From Oscillospiraceae bacterium (GTDB lineage Bacteria; Bacillota; Clostridia; Oscillospirales; Ruminococcaceae), in the NCBI GenBank assembly GCA_017462785.1, contig JAFTQJ010000071.1:1-57418 (forward strand): a stretch of 57,418 nucleotides of DNA, in the 5' to 3' direction. Below, piece by piece: positions 1-7,888 of this stretch. The translations under genes were made by a program, and so were the position numbers. The notes under the pieces are model-generated. The model was not told the DNA's origin and made no database searches. It was given only the letters and a program-made list of their open reading frames with translations. The first letter of the stretch is position 1, and every line of letters begins with the position of its first letter.

Positions 1-23
1 CAGGGTTAGGCATTCTGTAACGG

Positions 24-113
24 CCCCCACCCCAACCCCTCCCCGAGGGGAGGGGCTATGTTTGGAGGGTACTGCGTACCCTCCACCCGCCAAAGGGCAA
101 AGCCCTTTGAACC
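24..113 (-). repeat. Hairpin-rich interspersed repeat, copy 1
   Basis: Non-coding block built of three consecutive inverted repeats: a C/G-run palindrome at 36-55, a 9-bp-arm hairpin at 64-84 (GGAGGGTAC / GTACCCTCC) and a 7-bp-arm hairpin at 92-108 (AAAGGGC / GCCCTTT), followed by GGTTC read on the minus strand. A second copy with the same order of modules lies at 35791-35867 in the opposite orientation. The shared plan, rather than full identity, suggests a mobile REP/MITE-like family. Function is unknown. Confidence 0.6.
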
Positions 114-135
114 TGTTGAAGTTTTTCGACAGACT

Positions 136-167
136 AAGCCCTGATTTCAGCGATGAAATCAGGGCTT
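136..167. terminator. 14-bp perfect hairpin, probable terminator
   Basis: AAGCCCTGATTTCA pairs perfectly with TGAAATCAGGGCTT around a 4-base loop. The plus side continues TTGTATTT, so it would stop rightward transcription entering the window, and it may also serve the minus-strand VOC gene that stops at 194. The short T-run makes the preferred direction uncertain. Confidence 0.6.
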
Positions 168-193
168 TTGTATTTGGAACGCATCGGAAGAAA

Positions 194-577
194 TCACAGG
201 GTCAGCTCAATGACATTCCCCTCAACAGCCAGAATACAGCTTTCATAATAGCCGTCCCCCGTTGTACGGGGACCGCTGATGATAGAATAGCCATCATCCG
301 AAAGCCGCTGGGTCAGCTTCTCCAGCTCTTCACGGCTGTCCAGACGGAATGCAATATGTGCATATCCTGTGCGGTTCAGATGCTTTTCGGGATCCTCCAT
401 ATCCGGACGGTGCATGAGTTCCAGTCGTGCACCATCACCGAACGCCAGAAAGTAGGAACGGAAATCCGTGTTCGGGTTGTGGTAGCCTGCATTGGATTTC
501 GCACCCAGATATTTTATAAAAAACGCTCTCGCCGCTTCGAGGTCATTCACATACATTGCAATGTGTTCGATCACCAT
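194..577 (-). CDS. VOC-family (glyoxalase/bleomycin-resistance fold) protein
   Basis: A 127-residue single VOC domain: it begins MVIEHIAMYVNDLEAARAFF, the usual first beta-alpha unit with a metal-type His at residue 5, has a GYAHIAFRLDS segment in the middle, and ends YESCILAVEGNVIEL, which supplies the C-terminal Glu typical of metal-binding VOC enzymes. Members include lactoylglutathione lyases, thiol-S-transferases and dioxygenases; the substrate cannot be read from sequence. The ATG lies 1 nt past the TGA of the upstream SGNH lipoprotein gene, behind a GGGAG site, so the two are co-transcribed. Whether it detoxifies an aldehyde or antibiotic is unknown. Confidence 0.8.
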   Translation of the reverse strand: MVIEHIAMYVNDLEAARAFFIKYLGAKSNAGYHNPNTDFRSYFLAFGDGARLELMHRPDMEDPEKHLNRTGYAHIAFRLDSREELEKLTQRLSDDGYSIISGPRTTGDGYYESCILAVEGNVIELTL

Positions 578-578
578 A

Positions 579-1811
579 TCATTCTCCCGTATACCCGATC
601 ATATCTCCATATTCCGCCAGAAACTTCTCTGCGATCAGTGCACAGCCCTCACCGTCCGGATGACCGCCGTAAATTGCCTTGTTCGGGGAGGCGGTATCCT
701 CCAGAAATGCTGCCCAGTCAAACAACGGAACGCCGAGTTCCTCCGCTGCTGCCGGAAGCTTGTCATTCAGGGCAGTTCTGGTCGCTTCGGTGTCGCCCTC
801 AAAATCAAAGGGCGGTGCATTGAAGAGGATCACCTGACAGCCGGCATCCTTCAGCTCTGTGACGATCGTCCGCAGCCAGCCGTCGATCTCATCAGCGGTG
901 CTCGGACGGTAGGCACCGTACTGTCCGACAACGGCATCATTCGTACCGAATGCGACCGTTACAATGTCCGCAGATTTGGCACGTTCCAGCCAGTCGCCGC
1001 ACAGTGCCGCATCGCTCGCCCTCGAATAACCGATGCCCAGATTCCATACGCTGTAATCCTCGCCCAGCGTTTCGGCAACCTCCGTCACCCAGAAATCATT
1101 CCCGAATTCGGTGCTTTCACAGCCCTGTGTGATGGAGTCACCGAATGCGGCGATCTTCAGCTTGGTGTCACGCTTGGCACCGATGAGCTGCGGTGCGGGG
1201 GCTTCGTTGCTGTAGATAAAATTCGTGCCGTCCTTGCTGAAAAAGGAATACGCCAGATTGGACATGCGGATGCACGGAATATCCTCTCCCTGCACCGTCC
1301 ATTCCCAGACGAGATAATGCCCCTCCGGCACGCTGATCGTCACTGCATCGCTCCAGAAGGTTTCGCCGGATGTGACCTGTTTTCCGGCATTGCCGCCGTC
1401 AAAGGTCACTTTGGCAAGGAGCTTTGCGGTATCCTCGGAGCTTGTGCCGCCGTCATAGACCGCCGCACTGAGGATCTCATAATTGCCACAGGGCATGCCG
1501 GCATAGCCCCATCTGCCCTTGTCCCATGTGGAATCGAGGGTGTTGGAAAAATAGAACTTGTATTCCAGCTCGCCGTATTCCTGCAAGGGGTAGTAGCTGC
1601 GGTAGGTGATCGCCTCCTCCGCATCCACGGTCAGGTGGGAACCGGTGGAAATGGAGGTATTGGATGCGTACTCATCAAAAACCGTGGGCTGCTTTTCGAT
1701 CACAGGCTCCGTGACGGCTTCTTCTGCCGGCTCGGATGCAGCCGGCTGTGCACATGCGGTACAGCCGAGCATCATGGCTGCACACAGAAATAATACGGAT
1801 AACTTCTTCAT
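579..1811 (-). CDS. SGNH/GDSL-hydrolase lipoprotein
   Basis: A 410-residue exported protein. Residues 1-17 form a short hydrophobic signal ending in a lipobox-like MLGC (Cys17), so the product is probably lipid-anchored. Residues about 45-210 look like a beta-rich accessory domain; the SGNH domain follows, with GDSI (Ser226), a GTND block at 289-292 and the C-terminal GGHPDGEG carrying His384. The position three residues before that His, normally Asp in the DxxH motif, is Tyr381, so the catalytic dyad is altered. SGNH enzymes of this layout usually deacetylate or de-esterify cell-wall or plant polysaccharides. It is divergent from the dockerin esterase at 2065 and is first gene of a two-gene operon. 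Confidence 0.82.
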   Translation of the reverse strand: MKKLSVLFLCAAMMLGCTACAQPAASEPAEEAVTEPVIEKQPTVFDEYASNTSISTGSHLTVDAEEAITYRSYYPLQEYGELEYKFYFSNTLDSTWDKGRWGYAGMPCGNYEILSAAVYDGGTSSEDTAKLLAKVTFDGGNAGKQVTSGETFWSDAVTISVPEGHYLVWEWTVQGEDIPCIRMSNLAYSFFSKDGTNFIYSNEAPAPQLIGAKRDTKLKIAAFGDSITQGCESTEFGNDFWVTEVAETLGEDYSVWNLGIGYSRASDAALCGDWLERAKSADIVTVAFGTNDAVVGQYGAYRPSTADEIDGWLRTIVTELKDAGCQVILFNAPPFDFEGDTEATRTALNDKLPAAAEELGVPLFDWAAFLEDTASPNKAIYGGHPDGEGCALIAEKFLAEYGDMIGYTGE

Positions 1812-1876
1812 TCTGACTCCTCCTGTACGCCGCAGAATGGGAATTTCTCCCCTCTCGGACGCATTTTCATGCTACC

Positions 1877-1905
1877 ATTATAACACAGCGGCATCCCAAT
1901 TGCAA
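1877..1905 (-). promoter_or_regulatory. Sigma-A promoter of the SGNH lipoprotein/VOC operon
   Basis: On the minus strand TTGCAA (1905-1900) and TATAAT (1882-1877) are separated by 17 nt, about 65 nt upstream of the lipoprotein ATG. No operator-like palindrome was noticed beside it. Confidence 0.75.
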
Positions 1906-2000
1906 GAATTTTTCCGGAATGTGTTGGGAATAATCTGTTTTGCAATTTTTAAGGAACAAAATGCAACAAGCTTTTGGGTAAAAAATTCACATTTTCATGC

Positions 2001-2006
2001 TATAAT
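2001..2006 (+). promoter_or_regulatory. Possible -10 box of the dockerin esterase gene
   Basis: A perfect TATAAT lies 58 nt before the ATG at 2065, but no good -35 hexamer sits 16-18 nt upstream. The promoter may therefore need an activator, which would suit a substrate-induced secreted enzyme. That last point is inference. Confidence 0.4.
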
Positions 2007-2064
2007 GAAATTACCGGCAAATGCTGGTTCAGTTTCAAATGACATGAGGAAAGGAAGATTTTGT

Positions 2065-3426
2065 ATGAACATGAAAAAGCTTCTCGCTTCGCTGACAGCA
2101 GGCTCGCTCTGTCTGGGTGCAGCCGCAGTACTCCCGAAGTCCACAAGTGCAGCGGACACGCAGTACCGCATCATGTGTGTGGGAGACTCCATCACACACG
2201 GCTACATCAACGGGGACAACGGCTACCGCAAATACCTTTGCTACTACCTCCAGCAGAACGGCATTTCCTATGATATGGTGGGTCCGGAAAACGGCTGGAC
2301 GGATGCGGCGACCTACAACTGGAACGGCACAACGATCACCTACGATCCGCAGCACTGCGGCTACAGCGGCTATTCCACGATGAGTTATTCCGGCAGAACG
2401 GGTATTTATGAAACCTTGTTCGGCGGCAGCAACCTGATGGAAACCTATGATCCGGATATGGTGCTCCTGCAGATCGGCACCAATGACCTGCTGGATGCAA
2501 GTCTGGACATCCGTACGGGTGTGGGTGACATTCGTGAAACCACAACTGCACTCGACCGTCTGGAAACCGTGGTGGACAAGATCCTTGAAAATATGGACAG
2601 CACGGATGTGCTCTTTGTGACGACCGTGCCGGATATTGATGCAAACACCTGTGCAAGCTGGGTGTCCTCCTACCAGTGGACATTCGGCATCACTGCGGAG
2701 GAAATTCCCGCAAAGGTGCAGGAATGCGTGGACAGCTACAATGCCGGTGTCAAGGCACTGGTGGCTGAAAAACAGGCAGCCGGCAAGAATGTGCAGTTTG
2801 GCGACATCAACAGCGTTGTGGACTACACAGCCGGCGATCTGGAGGATGGCTGCCATCCGAGTGAGCAGGGCTATGCAAAGATGGGTGCACACTGGGCAGA
2901 GCAGATTACAGCATATCTGGGCGGCGAAACAACACCTCCCGCAACCGAAGAAACGACCGAGAGCACAACGGAGAGCGATGTTGCAGAAACAGAAACAACG
3001 CCCTCTGAAACAACTGCTGAACCGACAGAAACGACAACAGAAACCACTGAGCCGGTAACAGAAACCACCGAACCAACAACGGATCCCACAGAACCGACAA
3101 CTACTGAAACGACGACCACTGAAACAACTGCAGCAGAACTCGAAACGACCGAAACCACCACAGAAACCACAGTCACAGAAACAACGAAAGAAGAATTCGA
3201 TCCGAGTGATGAGGTGCTTCTGGGTGATGTGAATGTGGACGAAAAGCTGAATATCCTGGACATTCTCACACTGCAGAAGTATCTGCTCGGCAGCGGCTCT
3301 CTCAGCAGACAGGGCTATCCGCTGGCGGACATGAATCAGGATGGTAAGGTGAATGCGTTTGATCTGGCAATGCTCAAGAAAGCAGTGCTGAAGGCAAATT
3401 CTCCGAGTACAGGTTTTCCTGTATAA
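2065..3426 (+). CDS. Secreted CE3-like SGNH esterase with C-terminal type I dockerin
   Basis: A 453-residue modular protein. Residues 1-30 are a Sec signal peptide ending near STSAA. The SGNH domain (33-285) has GDSITHGY (Ser42), GTND (138-141) and EDGCHP (Asp261, His264), the pattern of CE3 acetylxylan esterases. A linker of about 90 residues (288-378), almost entirely Thr, Glu and Pro, leads to a dockerin (386-445) with two Ca-binding loops starting at Asp388 and in ADMNQDGKVN. It should dock on a cohesin scaffoldin and remove acetyl groups from xylan. The frame is open far upstream, but ATG 2065 has an AGGAAAGGAAG site and starts the signal peptide; ATG 2071 is the alternative. Confidence 0.88.
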   Translation: MNMKKLLASLTAGSLCLGAAAVLPKSTSAADTQYRIMCVGDSITHGYINGDNGYRKYLCYYLQQNGISYDMVGPENGWTDAATYNWNGTTITYDPQHCGYSGYSTMSYSGRTGIYETLFGGSNLMETYDPDMVLLQIGTNDLLDASLDIRTGVGDIRETTTALDRLETVVDKILENMDSTDVLFVTTVPDIDANTCASWVSSYQWTFGITAEEIPAKVQECVDSYNAGVKALVAEKQAAGKNVQFGDINSVVDYTAGDLEDGCHPSEQGYAKMGAHWAEQITAYLGGETTPPATEETTESTTESDVAETETTPSETTAEPTETTTETTEPVTETTEPTTDPTEPTTTETTTTETTAAELETTETTTETTVTETTKEEFDPSDEVLLGDVNVDEKLNILDILTLQKYLLGSGSLSRQGYPLADMNQDGKVNAFDLAMLKKAVLKANSPSTGFPV

Positions 3427-3431
3427 AATCG

Positions 3432-3467
3432 AACTCCCGAAAGAGTGACTCTTTCGGGAGTTTTTTT
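3432..3467. terminator. Bidirectional terminator between convergent genes
   Basis: AACTCCCGAAAGAG and CTCTTTCGGGAGTT form a 14-bp stem around TGA, followed on the plus strand by seven T. It closes the dockerin esterase gene. The TAA of the minus-strand gene begins inside its T-run at 3466-3468. Confidence 0.9.
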
Positions 3468-4047
3468 AATGCAGCTCCGGATGACTGTTCCAGTAATCCA
3501 GCATTTCCTCCGGTGTCGTGTAGCGGTTCACCCACGCATTTGCATCGTCCGCTGACATCACATCAAACACCCGATCAATGATATGGTTGAGAATTTCCGT
3601 TTCCTCGTCCCAGAAACCAAGCGGCTGATCCTCGGCAGATGCAATGCCGCCTTTCACACGGTAGGTCATCTCCACATCATAATCCGTGTACTCGCCTTTC
3701 CATTCGTAATCCGCCGGCGGTGTGTTCCGGATCAGCTCGACAAGCTCCTTTGCGGCATCCGCTGACTCCGGTGCACCGTAGATCGTCGGCATTCCGCAGT
3801 ACTGTGCTGCCAGAAAATAATGCTTCTCCCCGTCGGATTCCGCTGTCACGGCATAACTGTAGAAATCCTCATAGCCCTCCGGATCGTCCGGTTCCCCGAA
3901 CAATGCCCAGAGCCTGCCGAGGTATTCTGCACATTCCTCCTCCGTGCAGAGCACGTCCTCGTCACAGATGCGGCAGAGCACGTCCATCCCCACTCCCCTG
4001 CTTTCTGCATGGAACTGCTCCGGTTCAATATGCGTAAATTTGTACAT
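3466..4047 (-). CDS. Uncharacterised acidic protein
   Basis: I do not recognise this 193-residue protein. It is strongly acidic, has no signal peptide or membrane segment, and carries scattered cysteines (VLCRICDEDVLC near residues 24-34) that are not in a standard zinc motif. The C-terminus has a WVNRYTTPEEML stretch, probably helical. ATG 4047 follows an AGGAGGCG-type site, and a consensus promoter lies just upstream, so it is a single-gene transcript. It sits between two unrelated units, convergent with the esterase and divergent from perR. Cytoplasmic location is the only safe inference. Confidence 0.65.
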   Translation of the reverse strand: MYKFTHIEPEQFHAESRGVGMDVLCRICDEDVLCTEEECAEYLGRLWALFGEPDDPEGYEDFYSYAVTAESDGEKHYFLAAQYCGMPTIYGAPESADAAKELVELIRNTPPADYEWKGEYTDYDVEMTYRVKGGIASAEDQPLGFWDEETEILNHIIDRVFDVMSADDANAWVNRYTTPEEMLDYWNSHPELH

Positions 4048-4076
4048 ATGATCGCCTCCTGTTTATCAGTACTACC

Positions 4077-4105
4077 ATTATATCACGCCGCTTTTCCCTT
4101 GTCAA
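4077..4105 (-). promoter_or_regulatory. Sigma-A promoter of the uncharacterised acidic protein gene
   Basis: Minus-strand TTGACA (4105-4100) and TATAAT (4082-4077) have a 17-nt spacer, 30 nt before the ATG at 4047. It is back-to-back with the perR promoter. Confidence 0.85.
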
Positions 4106-4146
4106 ATCCTGCTCCAAAATTTTTTTGATTTTTTTGAAAAAAAGTC

Positions 4147-4175
4147 TTGACAAACGCTGTACTCTATGCTATAAT
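4147..4175 (+). promoter_or_regulatory. Consensus promoter of the perR-rubrerythrin operon
   Basis: A perfect TTGACA (4147-4152) and a perfect TATAAT (4170-4175) are 17 nt apart. Such a strong promoter followed directly by a palindrome fits a repressed, peroxide-inducible operon. Confidence 0.9.
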
Positions 4176-4186
4176 AGAATCACAAC

Positions 4187-4211
4187 AAGATTAAGAATCA
4201 TTCCTAATCTT
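4187..4211. promoter_or_regulatory. PerR/Fur-type operator
   Basis: A 25-bp imperfect palindrome with outer arms AAGATTA and TAATCTT and inner arms GAAT and ATTC starts about 12 nt after the -10 box, covering the expected transcription start. The composition and size resemble a Fur-family operator, and the gene behind it encodes a PerR-like protein. Autoregulation is therefore the simplest reading. Confidence 0.75.
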
Positions 4212-4231
4212 ACAGAAAGGATGTGACGGAT

Positions 4232-4609
4232 TTGACAGAACAGCGGCGGCTGATCACAGAGATCATCCGGAATACGGAAGATCACATGACAGCGGAGCAG
4301 ATCTACATGCTTGCCAAGGAGCAGATGCCATGCATTGCGATCGGTACGATCTACCGGAATCTTGGGATCATGGAGCGTGACGGTGAGATCCTTCGCATCA
4401 CGATCCCCAACGCACCCGACCGTTATGACCGGAATGTCCGCTTCCATGAGCACCTGCTTTGCAGCAGATGCGGCACACTGGAGGACATCTGGATGGAGGG
4501 ACTGCTGGAGATCATGAACAGCATGACGGAAATGCAGATCGAGTCCTATGAGCTTGCACTGCACGGTGTCTGCAAAAAGTGTCAGAAATCCGCAGCTGCG
4601 GCGGACTAA
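4232..4609 (+). CDS. perR: PerR-type peroxide-sensing Fur-family repressor
   Basis: A 125-residue Fur-family protein with winged helix (residues 1-58, [15 protein letters not shown] as recognition segment) and dimerisation domain. The five regulatory-metal ligands of Bacillus PerR are all matched: His18, Asp66 (RYD), His72, His74 and Asp85 (LED); Asp rather than Glu at the last site is the PerR signature. Two CxxC pairs (77/80 and 114/117) hold structural zinc. It should repress its own operon until H2O2 oxidises the His ligands. TTG 4232 is preferred because AAAGGA at 4216-4221 is well spaced from it; GTG 4223 would be only 1 nt from that site. Followed 47 nt later by reverse rubrerythrin, a known PerR target in clostridia. 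Confidence 0.85.
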   Translation: MTEQRRLITEIIRNTEDHMTAEQIYMLAKEQMPCIAIGTIYRNLGIMERDGEILRITIPNAPDRYDRNVRFHEHLLCSRCGTLEDIWMEGLLEIMNSMTEMQIESYELALHGVCKKCQKSAAAAD

Positions 4610-4656
4610 CAATTCGCAGCAAAACAACAATATTTTATTTAAAGGAGAAAATGATT

Positions 4657-5208
4657 ATGAAAAAGTATGTATGTCCTGTATGCGGTTATGTTCACGAGGG
4701 TAACGAGCCTCCGGAGGCATGTCCTCAGTGCAAGGTACCGGGTTCCAAGTTCATCGAGAAGAACGATTCCGAGGCTCTGGTATTTGCATGTGAGCATGAA
4801 GTAGGTGTTGCAAAGGCTGTAACTGATGAGGAGATCCTCGCAGGTCTGAGAGCAAACTTCGAGGGCGAGTGCACTGAGGTTGGTAGGTATCTGGCACTGG
4901 CACGAGTGGCTCACCGTGAGGGCTATCCGGAGATCGGTCTGTACTGGGAGAAGGCTGCATACGAGGAAGCAGAGCATGCTGCAAAGTTCGCTGAGCTGCT
5001 CGGTGAGGTAGTTTCCTCCTCCACTAAGGAGAACCTCGAAAAGAGAGTTGCTGCTGAACACGGTGCAACACAGGGCAAGCTGGATCTCGCAAAGCGTGCA
5101 AAGGAGCTCAACCTCGATGTGATCCATGACACTGTACATGAGATGGCAAGGGACGAAGCAAGACACGGCAAGGCTTTTGAGGGTCTGCTGAAGAGATACT
5201 TCGGTTAA
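4657..5208 (+). CDS. Reverse rubrerythrin (N-terminal rubredoxin domain)
   Basis: A 183-residue protein with the rubredoxin module first: CPVCGY (Cys6, Cys9) and CPQC (Cys22, Cys25) bind the FeS4 iron. The ferritin-like four-helix domain follows, with di-iron ligands in GECTE (about 70-74), EEAEH (103-107) and DEARH (166-170). Reverse rubrerythrins use NADH-derived electrons to reduce H2O2 (and O2) to water in the cytoplasm of anaerobes, which fits its position behind perR. ATG 4657 is 9 nt from AAGGAG; ATG 4651 is too close. The length matches the family. Confidence 0.92.
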   Translation: MKKYVCPVCGYVHEGNEPPEACPQCKVPGSKFIEKNDSEALVFACEHEVGVAKAVTDEEILAGLRANFEGECTEVGRYLALARVAHREGYPEIGLYWEKAAYEEAEHAAKFAELLGEVVSSSTKENLEKRVAAEHGATQGKLDLAKRAKELNLDVIHDTVHEMARDEARHGKAFEGLLKRYFG

Positions 5209-5221
5209 TTCCCATCACAGA

Positions 5222-5253
5222 AAATCCCGTTTCACTGCGAAACGGGATTTTTG
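5222..5253 (+). terminator. Terminator of the perR-rubrerythrin operon
   Basis: AAATCCCGTTTC pairs with GAAACGGGATTT around a 5-base loop (5222-5250) and is followed by a T-run, 13 nt after the rubrerythrin stop. Confidence 0.9.
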
Positions 5254-5269
5254 TATTGGGGGTAAAATG

Positions 5270-5297
5270 AACCCCGTTCCTGAATCGGAACGGGGTT
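5270..5297 (-). terminator. Terminator of the glycogen operon
   Basis: AACCCCGTTCC and GGAACGGGGTT form an 11-bp stem just past the glgA stop at 5303. The minus-strand continuation is CATTTTACC, and the plus side also ends in TTTT, so it may work in both directions. Confidence 0.8.
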
Positions 5298-5302
5298 TTG
5301 TC

Positions 5303-6721
5303 TTATTCGCCGCAAAGCTCCTCATACAGCTTGATATACACATCCGCAGATGCTGCCCAGCTGTAATCGCACTTCATTGCACGCTTGACCAGAGCCTTCC
5401 AGCCCTTCTGGTTGTCATAGCTTGCCTTTGCTCTTGCACAGGCATCGAGCATGTCATGGGCATTATAGGTCTTGAAGGTGAAGCCATTGCCGTCACCATT
5501 GCCGTCATCCGTCACAGAATCACGCAGACCGCCGGTTTCACGCACGATCGGGAGCGTACCGTAACGCATAGCCACCATCTGTGCCAGACCGCAGGGTTCA
5601 CTCTGGGACGGCATCAGGAACATATCCGCACCGGCATAGATCTTTCTTGCCAGCTCCGGACGGAAGCCAAGGGTCACGCTCACTCTGTCAGGGTAGCGGT
5701 ACTGCATCTCGGAGAAGAAATCCTCATAGATCTTTTCGCCGCTGCCGAGAATCGCAAACTTGTAACCGAGCTTGAGAATGTCCTCAAAGACGTAGCGGAT
5801 CAGATCCACACCCTTGTGGGATACAAAACGGGTCACGATGCCGATCACCGGCTCATCGCCCTCCTGCAGTGCAAGCTCTGCAAGCAGAGCCTCCTTGCAA
5901 GCCTTCTTGCCGGCAGGACGTGCTGCACTGAATTTCTTGGCGATCAGCTTATCCTCCGCAGGATTGTAGAGCGTTGTGTCGATACCATTCAGAATACCGG
6001 AGAGCTTATACTGCTTGTTCACGAGGATCCGGTCAAGACCGTGGGAGTACCACGGGTCGAGGATTTCCCATGCGTAGCTCGGGCTGACAGTGGTGATCTT
6101 ATCCGCTGTTTCAATGGCACCTTTCATCATGTTGATGGCACCGTCATATTCGAGGATGCCCATGTGATAAAGCGGAATGCCCATCACTTCGTTGAGCACT
6201 TCCCTGCCGTAGTTGCCCTGATACTGGATATTATGAATGGTGAAAATATGCTTGATATTCTGGTAGCCCTGCTGGTACTTGTAGAACACCTGATAGAACA
6301 CAGGGATCAATGCAGTCTGCCAGTCATTGCCATGAATGATGTCGGGGGCAAAATCAATATACCGCAGCATTTCCAGCACTGCACGGGAGAAGAACACGAA
6401 TCGTTCGCAGTCATCATAAAAACCGTACAGACCGTCACGTCCGAAATAATATTCATTGTCCACAAAGTAGTAAGTCACTTCGTTCCAAACTGCTGTAAAG
6501 ATACCGCAGTATTGTTTTCTCCATGAAACATCCACCGTGATATTGGTGAGGAACGTCAGCTGTGCACGCATTTCCGGACGAATGGATTTATACAGCGGCA
6601 TCACTACACGGCAATCGTGACCTTTGCTGTTGATCGCAGCCGGAAGAGAGCCGATGACATCTGCCAGACCGCCTGATGCAGCGAAAGGCACTGCCTCACT
6701 TGCGGCAAAGAGAATATTCAA
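5303..6721 (-). CDS. glgA: Glycogen synthase (ADP-glucose transferase, GT5)
   Basis: A 472-residue GT5 enzyme transferring glucose from ADP-glucose to the non-reducing ends of alpha-1,4-glucan. The N-terminal domain begins MNILFAASEAVPFAASGGLA; this family's KxGGL loop here reads SGGLADV with Ser in place of Lys. The C-terminal Rossmann domain contains GIVTRFVSHKGVDL and the E-x7-E region SEPCGLAQMVAMRYGTLPIV. Last gene of glgB-glgC-glgD-glgA, starting 18 nt after glgD with a GGAGGTGG site. Length is normal. It acts in the cytoplasm on substrate made by GlgC/GlgD. Confidence 0.93.
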   Translation of the reverse strand: MNILFAASEAVPFAASGGLADVIGSLPAAINSKGHDCRVVMPLYKSIRPEMRAQLTFLTNITVDVSWRKQYCGIFTAVWNEVTYYFVDNEYYFGRDGLYGFYDDCERFVFFSRAVLEMLRYIDFAPDIIHGNDWQTALIPVFYQVFYKYQQGYQNIKHIFTIHNIQYQGNYGREVLNEVMGIPLYHMGILEYDGAINMMKGAIETADKITTVSPSYAWEILDPWYSHGLDRILVNKQYKLSGILNGIDTTLYNPAEDKLIAKKFSAARPAGKKACKEALLAELALQEGDEPVIGIVTRFVSHKGVDLIRYVFEDILKLGYKFAILGSGEKIYEDFFSEMQYRYPDRVSVTLGFRPELARKIYAGADMFLMPSQSEPCGLAQMVAMRYGTLPIVRETGGLRDSVTDDGNGDGNGFTFKTYNAHDMLDACARAKASYDNQKGWKALVKRAMKCDYSWAASADVYIKLYEELCGE

Positions 6722-6739
6722 AATCCATCCACCTCCAAA

Positions 6740-7876
6740 TTAAAGTTTTCCGTTCTTCTTGACATACAGCGGATAGGTTTCGGAACCATTGACTACATGG
6801 CCGTCGGAAACCTCTACATTCTTGTCTGTAATAACGTAGTTGATGGAGCAGTTGCTGCCGACCTTGGTACCCTGCTGGAGTACGCAGTTCTTGACAACGC
6901 TTCCCTTTTCTACCTTAACACCACGGAAGATCACGCAGTTTTCCACTGTACCCTCGATGATGCAGCCGTCAGCGATCAGGGAGTTCTTTACATTTGCCTC
7001 CAGACCGTACTTTGCAGGGCCGTTGTCACCGATCTTGGTGTAGATGGGTGCATCGGGCAGGAAAAGCTTGTTGCGTGTTTCGCTGTCGAGCAGGGCAAGG
7101 TTTGCCTCGAAATAGCTCTTGTTGCTGTCGATCCTTGTGAAATAGCCCTTGTGCTCATAGCCCATGAAATTATAGTCATTGGCTCTTGCCTGCAGGCAGT
7201 CAGCGATCAGGCTGTACTTGCCCTTGCTTGCTGCATCCTTGACAAGTGTGCTCAGGAATTCACGGCTCATCACGAACATATCCAGAGAAATATTGCACTC
7301 ACCGGAGATCAGCGGATCCACCAGTACATTGGTGATCTTACCGTCCGGATTCATTTCAAGTACATTGATGGAGGAGAGGGTCTTGTTCTCTTCGTTATAC
7401 ATATACTTGCCGTAAACAGTTGTAATATCCGCCTTGGTTTCGATATGCTGCTTGATGACCGGACGGAAGTCAATGTTGGTCACGAAATCGCAGTCGGACA
7501 TCACAACATAGTCAGCCTTGGAATGCTCCAGAAAGCTCCATACATTGTTCAGAGCCTCCAGACGGCCTCTGTAAACGCCCTCGCTGCTGCCTGTCTGACT
7601 GAACGGAGGCAGAAGGTGCAGACCGCCCTTCTTTCTTGCGAGATCCCATTCTCTGCCGCTGCCCACATGGTCGAGCAGGGAGCCGTAGTTGGATTTTGTA
7701 ATGACACCGACTTCATAGAAGTTGGAATTGACCATGTTGGAAAGCGGGAAGTCGATCAGACGGTATCTGCCTCCGAACATGATCGAACCCATTGTTCTGT
7801 GCTCCGTCATATCCTTGACGGATTTATCATGCATACTTGCGAAAATCAGACCGAGTACTTTTGTATTGCCAGCCAT
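6740..7876 (-). CDS. glgD: GlgD, regulatory-type subunit of ADP-glucose pyrophosphorylase
   Basis: A 378-residue GlgC paralogue. The nucleotidyltransferase domain opens with VLGLIFASMHDKSVKDMTEH and lacks the GGxGxRL loop found in GlgC, as expected of the Firmicute GlgD subunit, which modulates GlgC instead of catalysing. The C-terminal part is a left-handed beta-helix of hexapeptides (LIADGCIIEGTVENCVIFRG). It lies 12 nt downstream of glgC with an AGGAGG site. In Bacillus the GlgCD heterotetramer is the active form; the same is inferred here. Confidence 0.92.
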   Translation of the reverse strand: MAGNTKVLGLIFASMHDKSVKDMTEHRTMGSIMFGGRYRLIDFPLSNMVNSNFYEVGVITKSNYGSLLDHVGSGREWDLARKKGGLHLLPPFSQTGSSEGVYRGRLEALNNVWSFLEHSKADYVVMSDCDFVTNIDFRPVIKQHIETKADITTVYGKYMYNEENKTLSSINVLEMNPDGKITNVLVDPLISGECNISLDMFVMSREFLSTLVKDAASKGKYSLIADCLQARANDYNFMGYEHKGYFTRIDSNKSYFEANLALLDSETRNKLFLPDAPIYTKIGDNGPAKYGLEANVKNSLIADGCIIEGTVENCVIFRGVKVEKGSVVKNCVLQQGTKVGSNCSINYVITDKNVEVSDGHVVNGSETYPLYVKKNGKL

Positions 7877-7888
7877 TGCGGAACCTCC

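Noticed and set aside
1606-2064. 153-codon N-terminal extension of the dockerin esterase
   Set aside because: It runs antisense over the divergent lipoprotein gene and its promoter; ATG 2065 has a ribosome site and begins a normal signal peptide.
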